From Streptomyces sp. (GTDB lineage: Bacteria > Actinomycetota > Actinomycetes > Streptomycetales > Streptomycetaceae), in NCBI RefSeq assembly GCF_019510245.1, contig NZ_JAEKKT010000149.1, positions 1 to 55,708 of the forward strand: 55,708 nucleotides of DNA. The letters are read 5' to 3'. This document shows, one piece after another, positions 17,129-24,443 of the stretch. The translations under genes and the position numbers were made by a program. How positions within the stretch are numbered: position 1 is the first letter of the stretch; each line of letters begins with the position of its first letter. The notes under the pieces were generated by a model. That model was not told where the DNA came from. It ran no database searches and was given only the letters and a program-made list of their open reading frames with translations.

Positions 17129-18364
17129 ATGTCCGCGTTGACCTCGTCGCGCCCTTCACCTGCCCGGCGGCCCTCCTACGCCGCCGTCCTGCGCGTCCCG
17201 CACGCGCGCCACACCTTCCTGGCCGCCCTCGCGGCCCGTCTCTCCTACGGCACGGTCTCGCTGTCCGTGCTGCTCTCCGTGACCAGGGCGTCCGGCTCCT
17301 ATGCCGTCTCCGGTCTGGTGATGGCACTCTTCGGCGGCACCGTGGTCGTCCTGCTGCCCGCCCGGGCGGCCCTGGTGGACCGCTACGGCCCACGGCGCGC
17401 CCTGCCGCCCCTGGCGGCCGTCTACAGCGTTCTGCTCTGCCTCCTGGCCGCCCTGACCTGGCGGCCGGGTACGCCACCGGCGGCCCTCGCCGTGGCCGCC
17501 GCGCTCACCGGCTGCGTCGCACCGCCGCTCGGCCCCGCGATGCGCGCGGTATGGGGCGAGCTGGTCGACGACCCCGCCCTGCTGCGGCGGGCGTACAGCC
17601 TGGACGGAGTCGCAGAGGAACTGCTGTTCGTGTCGGGGCCGGCGCTGGTGGGCCTGCTGCTGCGGTTCGGTCCGCCGCCGGCGGGGCTGCTGCTGAGCGC
17701 GGTGCTGATGCTGGCCGGGACGTGTGTGTTCGTGATGTCACCGGCGGTGCGGGGGGCCGTCCCGCCGAAGAGGGAGCGGGGCCGATCGCCCGGACGCTTC
17801 CCGGCGGCGCCGGTCGTGGCGGCCGCCGGCCTCGGTCTGGCGCTGAGCGCGGCGGACCTGCTGGTGATGGCGTTCGCGGAGCAGCGGTCGTACGGCGACG
17901 GGGCCGTCCCCTGGGTACTGGCCGCGCTCTCCGCGGGCAGCGCGGTGGGAGGGCTGCTGAACGGGGCGGTGGAGTGGCGCCGTCCGGCGGGGGAGCGGCT
18001 GGCGTGGCTTGCGGCGGGGCTGGGGGTGGTCCTGGTGGCCGCCGGGTCCGCGCCCGGGATGTGGACGCTGGCGGCGGCCATGGCGGTGGCGGGGGCGTTC
18101 GTGGCTCCGACCCTGACGACGGCGTATCTGCTGGCCGACGAGACGGCGGCGGAGGGGGAGCGGACCCGGGCCGGGGCCTGGGTGAACGCGGCGGTGAACG
18201 CCGGGAGTTCGGGTGGGTCGGTGGTGGCCGGCCTGCTGGTGGGATCGGTTCCGCTGTGGGTGTGCTTCGCGCTGTCGGGGGGTGTCGCGGTCGTGGCCGC
18301 CGTCGCCGTGCGGGCCGTCTCCGCGGCGGGCCGGTGGGGGCTGCTCGCGCCCATGCGGCGGTAG
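17129..18364 (+). CDS. MFS transporter
   Basis: 411 residues with about twelve hydrophobic segments in two halves separated by a basic loop (PPKRERGRSPGR). A major-facilitator loop motif is seen in VDRYGPRRALPPL (DRxGxRR) after TM2. No substrate-binding residues can be read. CGAGGA lies 7 nt before the ATG at 17129; a longer frame from 17063 is rejected because it has no ribosome site and an atypical Cys/Arg-rich start. It is monocistronic and converges on absC, with a shared terminator between them. Confidence 0.85.
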   Translation: MSALTSSRPSPARRPSYAAVLRVPHARHTFLAALAARLSYGTVSLSVLLSVTRASGSYAVSGLVMALFGGTVVVLLPARAALVDRYGPRRALPPLAAVYSVLLCLLAALTWRPGTPPAALAVAAALTGCVAPPLGPAMRAVWGELVDDPALLRRAYSLDGVAEELLFVSGPALVGLLLRFGPPPAGLLLSAVLMLAGTCVFVMSPAVRGAVPPKRERGRSPGRFPAAPVVAAAGLGLALSAADLLVMAFAEQRSYGDGAVPWVLAALSAGSAVGGLLNGAVEWRRPAGERLAWLAAGLGVVLVAAGSAPGMWTLAAAMAVAGAFVAPTLTTAYLLADETAAEGERTRAGAWVNAAVNAGSSGGSVVAGLLVGSVPLWVCFALSGGVAVVAAVAVRAVSAAGRWGLLAPMRR

Positions 18365-18402
18365 CAGCGCCGTAGGTCACACCGGCCCCATCCGGAGAAA
18401 AC

Positions 18403-18439
18403 GAACGGCGGACGGGACCTGAACCCCCGTCCGCCGTTC
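18403..18439. terminator. Bidirectional 14-bp hairpin between MFS and absC
   Basis: GAACGGCGGACGGG (18403-18416) and CCCGTCCGCCGTTC (18426-18439) pair perfectly around a 9-base loop. It lies 38 bases after the MFS stop and 16 bases after the absC stop on the other strand, so it can end both transcripts. Confidence 0.85.
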
Positions 18440-18455
18440 AGCTACCGCACAGCCG

Positions 18456-18932
18456 TCACGGGCGCCCGCGCTGCCCCCGCAGGTGCTCCGCGATCGGCTT
18501 GAGGCCCTTGTCCAGCTCTATGAGTGCCTCCGGCGACAGCAGGTCGATGAAGTGCCGTCGCACGGAGGCGACATGATGTGGCGCCACCTTCTTCATCGTC
18601 TCCATGCCGTGCTCGGTGAGGACGGCGAACAGCCCGCGGCGGTCGGACTCGCAGTTCTCGCGGCGGACCAGGTTCGCGTTCTCCATGCGGGTGATCTGGT
18701 GGGACAGCCGGCTCTTGGACTGGAGGGTGGCGGAGGCGAGGTCGCTCATCCGCATCCGGTAGTCCTCCGACTCGGACAGGTTCACCAGGATCTCGTAGTC
18801 GTTCATTGTCAGGCCGAACGGCTGCAGGTCCTTTTCGAGCTGGTACGTCAACAGCCTGTTGACCTCCAGGTGGGTGCGCCAGGCGCACTGCTCCGCATCG
18901 GTCAGCCAGCGCGTGGCCGTCTCGGTCTCCAT
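18456..18932 (-). CDS. absC: MarR-family regulator, probable AbsC
   Basis: 158 residues: winged helix with recognition region LASATLQSKSRLSHQITRMENANLVRRENCESDRRG flanked by dimerisation helices. Sequence style and place match AbsC (SCO5405, from memory), a MarR regulator needed for antibiotic production under low zinc and controlling the coelibactin cluster. The metal site is not assigned here. TAGACT lies 6 nt before the ATG with no Shine-Dalgarno, so a leaderless mRNA is likely. Two TTGAA direct repeats at 18935 and 18954 (plus-strand reading) in an AT-rich patch could be a self-binding site. Confidence 0.85.
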   Translation of the reverse strand: METETATRWLTDAEQCAWRTHLEVNRLLTYQLEKDLQPFGLTMNDYEILVNLSESEDYRMRMSDLASATLQSKSRLSHQITRMENANLVRRENCESDRRGLFAVLTEHGMETMKKVAPHHVASVRRHFIDLLSPEALIELDKGLKPIAEHLRGQRGRP

Positions 18933-19024
18933 GATTGAAGTCTACCTAAAATGTTGAAAGGCGAACTAGTGAGGGTGGTGTGACGGTGCGCACGCGTTCG
19001 ATGTCACACTCCGCAGACTACCGC

Positions 19025-19822
19025 TCACAGCCCGAAGCGACGCTGGAGGTCCCCCAGCTGTCCGGGAAGGCGCGGTGCGCCCGGTTGTTGTGAATGACCT
19101 GTGGAGGGGACGCCTCCACCGGGCACTCCGGGCTCGTGCGGAACCGCTCCCGCGGCCTGCTCGGCCATCAGGGTCTCGGTGGACTGGAGCAGGACCGTGC
19201 CGGCCCCTGTGAACTCGAACTGATGCTCCTCTCCGGAGGCCCCGCCGAGGCCTGTCAGTGCACGTAGACCGCCCATCACGCCGGTCATGTACCCATGGTC
19301 GTAGTGGTGGCACGGGGAGGGGCAGTCGGCCCACCCCACCAGTGCCTGCGGGTCCACCCGGATGGGGGGTTCCATGAACACCACCGGACCGTTGGACGCG
19401 GCCACAAACTTTCCGGTTCCGATAAGGGTCAGAAAACCGGGAACGATTGATTGCTTCAGCGCGAGACTTGGCTGAAAAGCGAGCAGGTTGCCGGAGCGAA
19501 TGGTCAGGTTGCCGTCGTCCAGGTCGTAGGAGTTCACGTCGAACGCCCGGTCGGCGAGGAGCATCTTGCCCGAGCCCGCCGCCACCACCCAGTCGCTCGC
19601 GTGCAGAGGCGAATGGAAGGACGTACGGACAAGTCGGTCCAAACGGCCGTGTCCGATGCCGTTGAAGTCGATCGAGCCGTAGTAGGCGATCATCTTCCCC
19701 TTCTGCAGGAACCACTCGCTGCTCTTGAGCTCCACGCAGAAGGTGTACTTGTTGACGTTGTCGTCGACGGGGAGGGTCATCGGGTCGTACACGACCGGTC
19801 CGGCCGCTCCGTATGCGCTCAC
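19025..19822 (-). CDS. AIM24 family protein, third gene of trio
   Basis: 265 residues. The AIM24 (TIGR00266-like) beta-rich domain covers about residues 20-215, with FLQKGKMIAYYGSIDF and EHQFEFTGAGTVLLQST. A Gly/Pro-rich tail of ~45 residues is unique to this copy. It carries a WADCPSPCHHYDHGYM stretch rich in Cys/His that the other two lack. The start overlaps the previous stop by four bases (19819-19822), so the three are one operon. AIM24 proteins resemble tryptophan-RNA-binding attenuation protein-like folds; the bacterial function is unknown. Confidence 0.88.
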   Translation of the reverse strand: MSAYGAAGPVVYDPMTLPVDDNVNKYTFCVELKSSEWFLQKGKMIAYYGSIDFNGIGHGRLDRLVRTSFHSPLHASDWVVAAGSGKMLLADRAFDVNSYDLDDGNLTIRSGNLLAFQPSLALKQSIVPGFLTLIGTGKFVAASNGPVVFMEPPIRVDPQALVGWADCPSPCHHYDHGYMTGVMGGLRALTGLGGASGEEHQFEFTGAGTVLLQSTETLMAEQAAGAVPHEPGVPGGGVPSTGHSQQPGAPRLPGQLGDLQRRFGL

Positions 19823-20469
19823 AGCTTCTCCTCCGACGCCTGCACGTACACCATGCCGTTGCCGCTGAGCTCCAGCTGGAACGCCTCGCCGGAGCCGCGG
19901 CCCACCATCTCCCGCCAGCCGAGCGCGGACGACAGCTTGTTGCGCACGTCGCCGTGGTGGGCGACGTAGGCCTGGGGGTCGACGTGGACCGGGCGCTGCG
20001 GGGTGACCGGGATCTCGAAGACCCCGCCGTGGGCCATCACGGCGACCGCGCCGTGGCCCTTGAGGGTGGTGGTGAACAGGCCCTGGCCGGTGACCTGGCC
20101 GCGCACCATGCCCATCACACCGCCCTGGGAGCCCATGAACATCGTCCCCTGCTGCAGCGTGCCCTCGAAGGCGAGCAGCCGGTCCGCCTCGACGTAGAGG
20201 GTGTCGCCGGTGAGGGCGATGACGTGGACGTGGTGGCCGCCGTGCCCGAAGAAGACGGTGCCGCTGCCCTCGACGGTCATCAACGGGGTCGCCTCGCCGG
20301 CGACCCGGCGGCCGAGCATCGACATCAGCCCGCCCTGGCCGCCCTGGATGTTGGGCGTGAAGGACACCTCGCCCTGGTAGGCGAGCATCGCGCCGCGCTG
20401 GCTGAACAGCCGCTGCCCGGGCACGACGGTCGCCTCGACCATCTTGGAGTTCACCTCGCGCAGGGCCAT
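19819..20469 (-). CDS. AIM24 family protein, second gene of trio
   Basis: 216 residues, essentially a bare AIM24 domain: GQRLFSQRGAMLAYQGEVSFTP, LTGDTLYVEADRLLAFEG and the closing GEAFQLELSGNGMVYVQASEEKL. It aligns by eye with its neighbours (GGEAFQIRFEGDGLVYVQPSER; EHQFEFTGAGTVLLQSTE), showing tandem duplication. It is one base from the upstream gene's stop and overlaps the downstream start. No signal peptide is visible, so it is likely cytoplasmic, possibly membrane-associated. Confidence 0.9.
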   Translation of the reverse strand: MALREVNSKMVEATVVPGQRLFSQRGAMLAYQGEVSFTPNIQGGQGGLMSMLGRRVAGEATPLMTVEGSGTVFFGHGGHHVHVIALTGDTLYVEADRLLAFEGTLQQGTMFMGSQGGVMGMVRGQVTGQGLFTTTLKGHGAVAVMAHGGVFEIPVTPQRPVHVDPQAYVAHHGDVRNKLSSALGWREMVGRGSGEAFQLELSGNGMVYVQASEEKL

Positions 20470-20470
20470 G

Positions 20471-21109
20471 TCAGACGTCCCCCGCGATCGTGTTGCGCTC
20501 GCTCGGCTGTACGTACACCAGGCCGTCCCCCTCGAACCGGATCTGGAAGGCCTCCCCGCCGCCCTCTCCCAGGAACGTGCGGAAGGTCACACCCGACTGG
20601 AAGGACTGGCGGAGCTCGCCCTGGTGGGCGATGTAGGCACCCGGGTCGACGGTCAACGGGTACTGCGGGCTGACCCTGAGCACCACCGCCGGGCCGTCCG
20701 ACATGATCGCCGCCTGGCCGTGGCCCTCGACCGTGGTGGTGAACAGGCCGTTGCCCTGGGAGGCGCCGCGCAGGCCGGTGAACGTCGTGCCGGTGCGCAG
20801 GCCGGCGTCGGTCGCGAGCAGGTTGCTGGACTCGACGTACAGCTTGTCGCCCCGGAGACCGACCAGGTTGATCTCGGAGGCCCGGTCCGCGAACCAGCAC
20901 GTCCCGTGCCCCTTCACCTCCATCACCGTCATCTGCTCGCCGGTGAGCCGCCGGGTCACCATCCCGCGCAGCCCCTCGCCGCCGCCGCTCAGCTTCTTGA
21001 ACGCCATCTGCCCGTCGTACGCGACCATCGAGCCGTTCTTCGCCTTCACGGCGTCCCCGGTCATGTCGACGGCGAGCACCTTGCTGCCCTGGAGTCGGAA
21101 CATCGCCAC
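20471..21109 (-). CDS. AIM24 family protein, first gene of trio
   Basis: 212 residues with GTG at 21109 (reading MAMFRLQGSKVLAVDM). This start is chosen because TACCTT lies 6 nt upstream, a leaderless arrangement, and no Shine-Dalgarno precedes either it or the ATG at 21103. The AIM24 domain fills the protein: AKNGSMVAYDGQMAFKKLSGG, LRGDKLYVESSNLLA, GGEAFQIRFEGDGLVYVQ. It heads the operon and has the best match to the family N-terminus. Role unknown. Confidence 0.88.
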   Translation of the reverse strand: MAMFRLQGSKVLAVDMTGDAVKAKNGSMVAYDGQMAFKKLSGGGEGLRGMVTRRLTGEQMTVMEVKGHGTCWFADRASEINLVGLRGDKLYVESSNLLATDAGLRTGTTFTGLRGASQGNGLFTTTVEGHGQAAIMSDGPAVVLRVSPQYPLTVDPGAYIAHQGELRQSFQSGVTFRTFLGEGGGEAFQIRFEGDGLVYVQPSERNTIAGDV

Positions 21110-21209
21110 GCTGCGAAGGTAGCCGCAGGCAGGCGGCGGCGACAGGTCCCGTGGGTGGACATCACCCCGGATCCGCCCCCTAGGGGTGCGGCGGGCAGGG
21201 GTGCGGCCG

Positions 21210-21435
21210 TCAGGGGTGCCGGCACTCACCGGGGAGGCGTATCACCGCCGTACCGGCCGGCAGGTCGACCGTGGACTTCGGCGGCGCGCCGTCCTCCTCC
21301 TCGTCGTCGCGCAGTACCGGCGCGCTCTGCCGCTCCTTGAGCTCGTTCTGCTTGCCGGGGGAGAGGGCCGCGTGCAGCTGCTTGAAGCCGCGATGAAGAA
21401 CTGCTTGAAGCCACGATGAAGAACACGAACTGCAC
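21210..21435 (-). pseudogene. DUF6191-like gene broken by a 23-bp tandem duplication
   Basis: The minus frame ending at 21210 encodes GFKQLHAALSPGKQNELKERQ, then RDDEEEDGAPPKSTVDLPAGTAVIRL, which I recognise as the C-terminal body of DUF6191 proteins. It has no start. A good start (GTG 21435, with GAGAGGGG upstream, MQFVFFI) is in another frame. Between them lie two tandem 23-bp copies (21378-21400, 21401-21423; one mismatch). Each copy shifts the frame by two, so two copies are out of frame and three would join start and body. The usual hydrophobic N-terminal segment also appears to be missing. Pseudogene or contingency locus; the first is more likely. Confidence 0.6.
21378..21423. repeat. 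23-bp tandem direct repeat, two copies
   Basis: Copies 21378-21400 and 21401-21423 both begin CTGCTTGAAGCC and end GATGAAGAA, differing at one base (G/A). They lie inside the DUF6191-like remnant and decide its reading frame. Confidence 0.9.
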
Positions 21436-21566
21436 CCCCGCCCCTCTCGTCGCGCCGCCCGGCCGGCCACCCCCGCGCCGGGTCCGCGCCGTCCCTTTGC
21501 CACAATGGGTGGACGTTTGTGCTCGCGTTCACAAAGAGTGGACGTCTCTCCCACCGAAGGTGACTC

Positions 21567-21911
21567 GTGGACATCAAGACCGCCACCGCCATCCGCCGCC
21601 TGCGCCTGGTCTCCGCCCCTGAGGCCGTTTCCTTCCTGATCCTCCTCGTCTGCTCGGTGCTCAAGCGGACCACGGACTTCAACGCGGTGCCCGTGATGGG
21701 CGCGATCCACGGTGTCCTGTTCATCCTCTACGTGATCTTCTGGGCCGACGCCTGGAACCGCACCAAGTGGCCCCTGAAGACCGGCCTCTTCTACTTCGTC
21801 CTCTCCGTCCTGCCGACCGGCGGCTTCTTCGCCGAGCGCAGGCTCAAGCGTGCCGCCGAGGACGAGGTCATCGCCGCCCGTGCCCGCAAGGAAGGGGTCG
21901 TGAACGCATGA
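21567..21911 (+). CDS. DUF3817 membrane protein, copy 1
   Basis: 114 residues, GTG start with AAGGTGA upstream. Three hydrophobic segments are visible (FLILLVCSVL, IHGVLFILYVIFWA, LFYFVLSVLPTGGFF) and a charged C-terminus RRLKRAAEDEVIAARARK. DUF3817 proteins are small integral membrane proteins of unknown role. The stop overlaps the start of the MTH1187-like gene (ATGA), so the pair is translationally coupled. A paralog lies at 27451-27795. The leader contains TTTGTG...CACAAA and two GTGGACGT repeats. Confidence 0.9.
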   Translation: MDIKTATAIRRLRLVSAPEAVSFLILLVCSVLKRTTDFNAVPVMGAIHGVLFILYVIFWADAWNRTKWPLKTGLFYFVLSVLPTGGFFAERRLKRAAEDEVIAARARKEGVVNA

Positions 21912-22204
21912 TCGTCGCTTTCTCCGTGACGCCGCTCGGCGTCGGCGAGGACGTCGGGGAGTACGTCGCCGACGCCGTCCGGGTGGTCCGCGAGTCCGGG
22001 CTGCCCCACCGCACCGACGCCATGTTCACCTCGATCGAGGGCGAGTCGTGGGACGAGGTCATGGACGTCGTCAAGCGGGCCGTCGCCGCCGTGGAGGCGC
22101 GCGCCCCGCGCGTCTCCCTGGTCCTCAAGGCGGACATCCGGCCGGGCGTCACCGACGGACTCACCAGCAAGGTGGCGACGGTGGAGCGGCACCTCGCCCA
22201 GTAG
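21908..22204 (+). CDS. MTH1187 family thiamine-binding protein
   Basis: 98 residues of the MTH1187/YkoF-like ferredoxin fold: IVAFSVTPLGVGEDVGEYVADAVRVVRESGL, then the conserved FTSIEGESWDEVMDVVKRA and VSLVLKADIRPG. Family members bind thiamine or related pyrimidines with low affinity; physiological role is unclear. It overlaps the DUF3817 stop by four bases and ends before a strong terminator, closing a two-gene operon. No TPP riboswitch is visible upstream. Confidence 0.88.
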   Translation: MIVAFSVTPLGVGEDVGEYVADAVRVVRESGLPHRTDAMFTSIEGESWDEVMDVVKRAVAAVEARAPRVSLVLKADIRPGVTDGLTSKVATVERHLAQ

Positions 22205-22220
22205 CCGACAGCGGCACACG

Positions 22221-22251
22221 GAAAACCCCGGCACGCGCGGCCGGGGTTTTC
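22221..22251 (+). terminator. Rho-independent terminator
   Basis: Arms GAAAACCCCGGC (22221-22232) and GCCGGGGTTTTC (22240-22251) form a perfect 12-bp stem ending in T-rich sequence, 17 bases after the stop of the thiamine-binding gene. Confidence 0.92.
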
Positions 22252-22264
22252 TTCCGCCTTCTGA

Positions 22265-22323
22265 TTGAGCGATCGCTCAAAACTCGGTACGGTCATCACC
22301 GGAGAGTTTGAGCGGTCGCTCAA
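22265..22323 (+). promoter_or_regulatory. Promoter with two palindromic TetR operators
   Basis: O1 TTGAGCGATCGCTCAA (22265-22280) and O2 TTGAGCGGTCGCTCAA (22308-22323) are near-identical 16-bp palindromes, 43 bp start to start. O1 supplies a -35 (TTGAGC) 17 bp before a TACGGT -10 (22288-22293), so repressor at O1 would cover the -35 and at O2 the early transcript. The likely ligand-responsive regulator is the TetR gene that ends the downstream operon (23781-24431). Confidence 0.85.
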
Positions 22324-22342
22324 AAGGCGCTCCGAGGACCAG

Positions 22343-23107
22343 GTGACGGGGGTAACAACACTGATGGGGCTCTACATAGAGGCGCACATCCGCGCCGATC
22401 TCGACGAACTCTGGGCCCGAACGCAGGACCCGGCCCGGCACCAGCGCTGGGACCTGAGGTTCACCGAGATCGACCACCTCCCGCGCACGGCGGGCGAGCC
22501 GCAGCGCTTCCGCTACGCCACGCGCGTGCTGCCGTTCCTGACGATCGCCGGCACCGGCGTCTCGGCGGGGGAGAAGGAGCGGCCCGACGGCACCCGCACC
22601 TCGGCCCTGCGCTTCGCCTCCCCGCACCCCCTCTCACTGCTCGCCGAGGGCAGCGGCTACTGGCGGTACGTCCCGGTCGCCGACGGCGTCCGCTTCCTCA
22701 CCGGGTACGACTACCGGCCCCGCTGGGGTGCCTTCGGCGCGCTCGCCGACCGGCTGGTCCTCCGCCCCCTGATGGGCTGGGCGACCGCCTGGTCCTTCGA
22801 CCGGCTGCGGCTGTGGCTGGAACGCGGGATCACCCCGGAGCGGGCCCGCCGGAACTGGCTGGCCGAACTGGCGGCCCGCGCGGTGACGGTCGCCGGGTGT
22901 GCCACCGCCCTCGGCCGGGGCCCGGGCCTCGGCGCGCCCTCGCCCACCGTCGCCTTCCTGATCCCGCTTCTCCTCGTGGTCGCCCTCTCCCTGGCCCTCT
23001 TCGCGGCCCCGCTCGCGACCACCCCCGCCGCCCGCCGCTGCCTGCGCACCCCGCCGGTCAAGGTCACCGCGCCCCGGGTCCTGCACACCCTGGAGAAGCA
23101 GTCGTGA
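22343..23107 (+). CDS. SRPBCC (START-like) family protein with C-terminal membrane segment
   Basis: 254 residues from GTG 22343, which has GAGGA four bases upstream; ATG 22364 is the alternative. LYIEAHIRADLDELWARTQDPARHQRWDLRF is the typical SRPBCC opening. The N-terminal ~170 residues would form the lipid-binding helix-grip fold; one strong hydrophobic segment (TVAFLIPLLLVVALSLALF) lies near residues 215-235. It is first in a three-gene operon with overlapping stops and starts, under two TetR operators. It probably binds a hydrophobic ligand at the membrane; the ligand is unknown. Confidence 0.85.
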   Translation: MTGVTTLMGLYIEAHIRADLDELWARTQDPARHQRWDLRFTEIDHLPRTAGEPQRFRYATRVLPFLTIAGTGVSAGEKERPDGTRTSALRFASPHPLSLLAEGSGYWRYVPVADGVRFLTGYDYRPRWGAFGALADRLVLRPLMGWATAWSFDRLRLWLERGITPERARRNWLAELAARAVTVAGCATALGRGPGLGAPSPTVAFLIPLLLVVALSLALFAAPLATTPAARRCLRTPPVKVTAPRVLHTLEKQS

Positions 23108-23784
23108 CCTCCATGTTCCGCACGGTCATGGGTGCCGGCTTCGACCGGCTCCACCCCGAACTGCGTCGGCGTTTCTCGGTCGGTCTGGCAAGCGGTGAGG
23201 CCTGCACCGGCCGGGGCGTGATGGAGCGCATCTGGCACGGGCCGGCGTTCGTGAAGCCGTTCCTTGCGCTGGGCGCCACCCGCAACATCCTGGTCCCGGA
23301 GGCCGCCCGGAACGTGCCCTTCAAGATCGAGAATGTGCCCTACGCGGACACCTACGGCCGTGAGACGGTGACCTTCGTGCGCACCTTCGACCTGCCCGGC
23401 CGCTCCCGTCGCTTCGACGCCCAGATGGTGCTCAGCCCCAAGGGCGACCGCATCCTCGACTACCTCGGCACCCACCAGCACCTCGCCAGCGAGCTGCACT
23501 TCCACGCCGAGGCCGACGGCTCGCTGCTGATCCGCTCCGGCGAACACCGGTTCCGGGAGGGCCCGGTGGACGTCCGCGTCCCCGAACTCGCCGGTGCCAC
23601 CGCCGAGGTGCGCGAGTCCTACGACGACCGCGCCGGCCGCTTCCGGATCCGGGTGCGGGTCGTGAACCGGTACTTCGGGCCGCTCTTCGGCTACCAGGGC
23701 TCCTTCGAGGCGTCGTACAGCGATGTCCGCCGCCGCGGGGTCCGGCCGGGGCTGCGGCCGGTCCGTGAGGAGTCGCGCGCGTGA
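23104..23784 (+). CDS. DUF4166 protein
   Basis: 226 residues, GTG start overlapping the previous stop (GTGA), with GGAGAAG upstream. FRTVMGAGFDRLHPELRRRF and later RRFDAQMVLSPKGDRILDYLGTHQ match the DUF4166 pattern. Soluble and beta-rich, no signal peptide. DUF4166 often sits with NAD-dependent epimerase or SRPBCC genes; here it is sandwiched between an SRPBCC and a TetR gene, suggesting a shared small-molecule or lipid role. No catalytic residues can be assigned. Confidence 0.85.
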   Translation: MTSMFRTVMGAGFDRLHPELRRRFSVGLASGEACTGRGVMERIWHGPAFVKPFLALGATRNILVPEAARNVPFKIENVPYADTYGRETVTFVRTFDLPGRSRRFDAQMVLSPKGDRILDYLGTHQHLASELHFHAEADGSLLIRSGEHRFREGPVDVRVPELAGATAEVRESYDDRAGRFRIRVRVVNRYFGPLFGYQGSFEASYSDVRRRGVRPGLRPVREESRA

Positions 23785-24431
23785 GCCCGGAGACCGCCAA
23801 GTCGCTGGAGACCAAGAACAAGCTGCTGGAGGGCGCGCTGCGGACGCTCACCGAGCAGGGCATCGCCAAGACCTCGGCCCGTACCGTGGCGGCGGCGGCC
23901 GGGGTCAACCAGGCACTGGTCTTCTACCACTTCGGATCCGTGGACGAACTCCTCTCCGCCGCCTGCCGGTACGGCGCCGAGCAGGCCGTCGCCCGCTTCC
24001 GCCCCCGCCTCGCCGCGGTCGGCTCGCTCTCCGAACTCCTCACCGTGGGGCGGCAGATCCACGAGGAGGCACGCGCGGGCGGCCATGTCGCCCTGCTCGG
24101 CCAGCTGCTGGCCGGCGCCCAGACCCACGAGGCGCTCGGGCCCGCCACGGCGGCCGGGCTCGACCTGTGGATCGCCGAGATCGAGGAGGTGCTGGTCCGC
24201 GTCCTCGCGGCCACCCCGTTCGGTGAGTTCGCCGACCCGGCCGGGCTCGCCCGCGCGGTCGCCGCGTCCTTCGTCGGCATCGAGCTGTACGAGGGCGTCG
24301 ACGCGACCGGCGCCCATGCGGCCCTGGAGGCCCTTGAGCAACTCGGCGCCCTGGTGGCCGCGCTGGAGGACCTCGGCCCGGTGGCCCAGCGCGCGGTCCG
24401 CCACCATCTGCGCCGGGCCGGGCGCCGGTAG
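23781..24431 (+). CDS. TetR-family regulator, likely autorepressor
   Basis: 216 residues, GTG overlapping the previous stop. The N-terminal HTH reads KTSARTVAAAAGVNQALVFYHFGSVDELL, a standard TetR recognition region; the remainder is the helical ligand domain. It is last gene of the SRPBCC-DUF4166 operon, whose promoter bears two identical-type palindromes (22265-22323), so autoregulation is the natural inference. A hydrophobic inducer is plausible, given the SRPBCC partner. Its 3' end converges on the ArsR gene with 12 bp between. Confidence 0.92.
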   Translation: MSPETAKSLETKNKLLEGALRTLTEQGIAKTSARTVAAAAGVNQALVFYHFGSVDELLSAACRYGAEQAVARFRPRLAAVGSLSELLTVGRQIHEEARAGGHVALLGQLLAGAQTHEALGPATAAGLDLWIAEIEEVLVRVLAATPFGEFADPAGLARAVAASFVGIELYEGVDATGAHAALEALEQLGALVAALEDLGPVAQRAVRHHLRRAGRR

Positions 24432-24443
24432 GGCCGTCGGGGC

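Noticed and set aside
21436..21566. TPP riboswitch before the DUF3817/thiamine-binding operon
   Set aside because: The family suggests thiamine, but the leader lacks the conserved CTGAGA and related TPP core sequences; only a TTTGTG/CACAAA dyad and GTGGACGT repeats are present.
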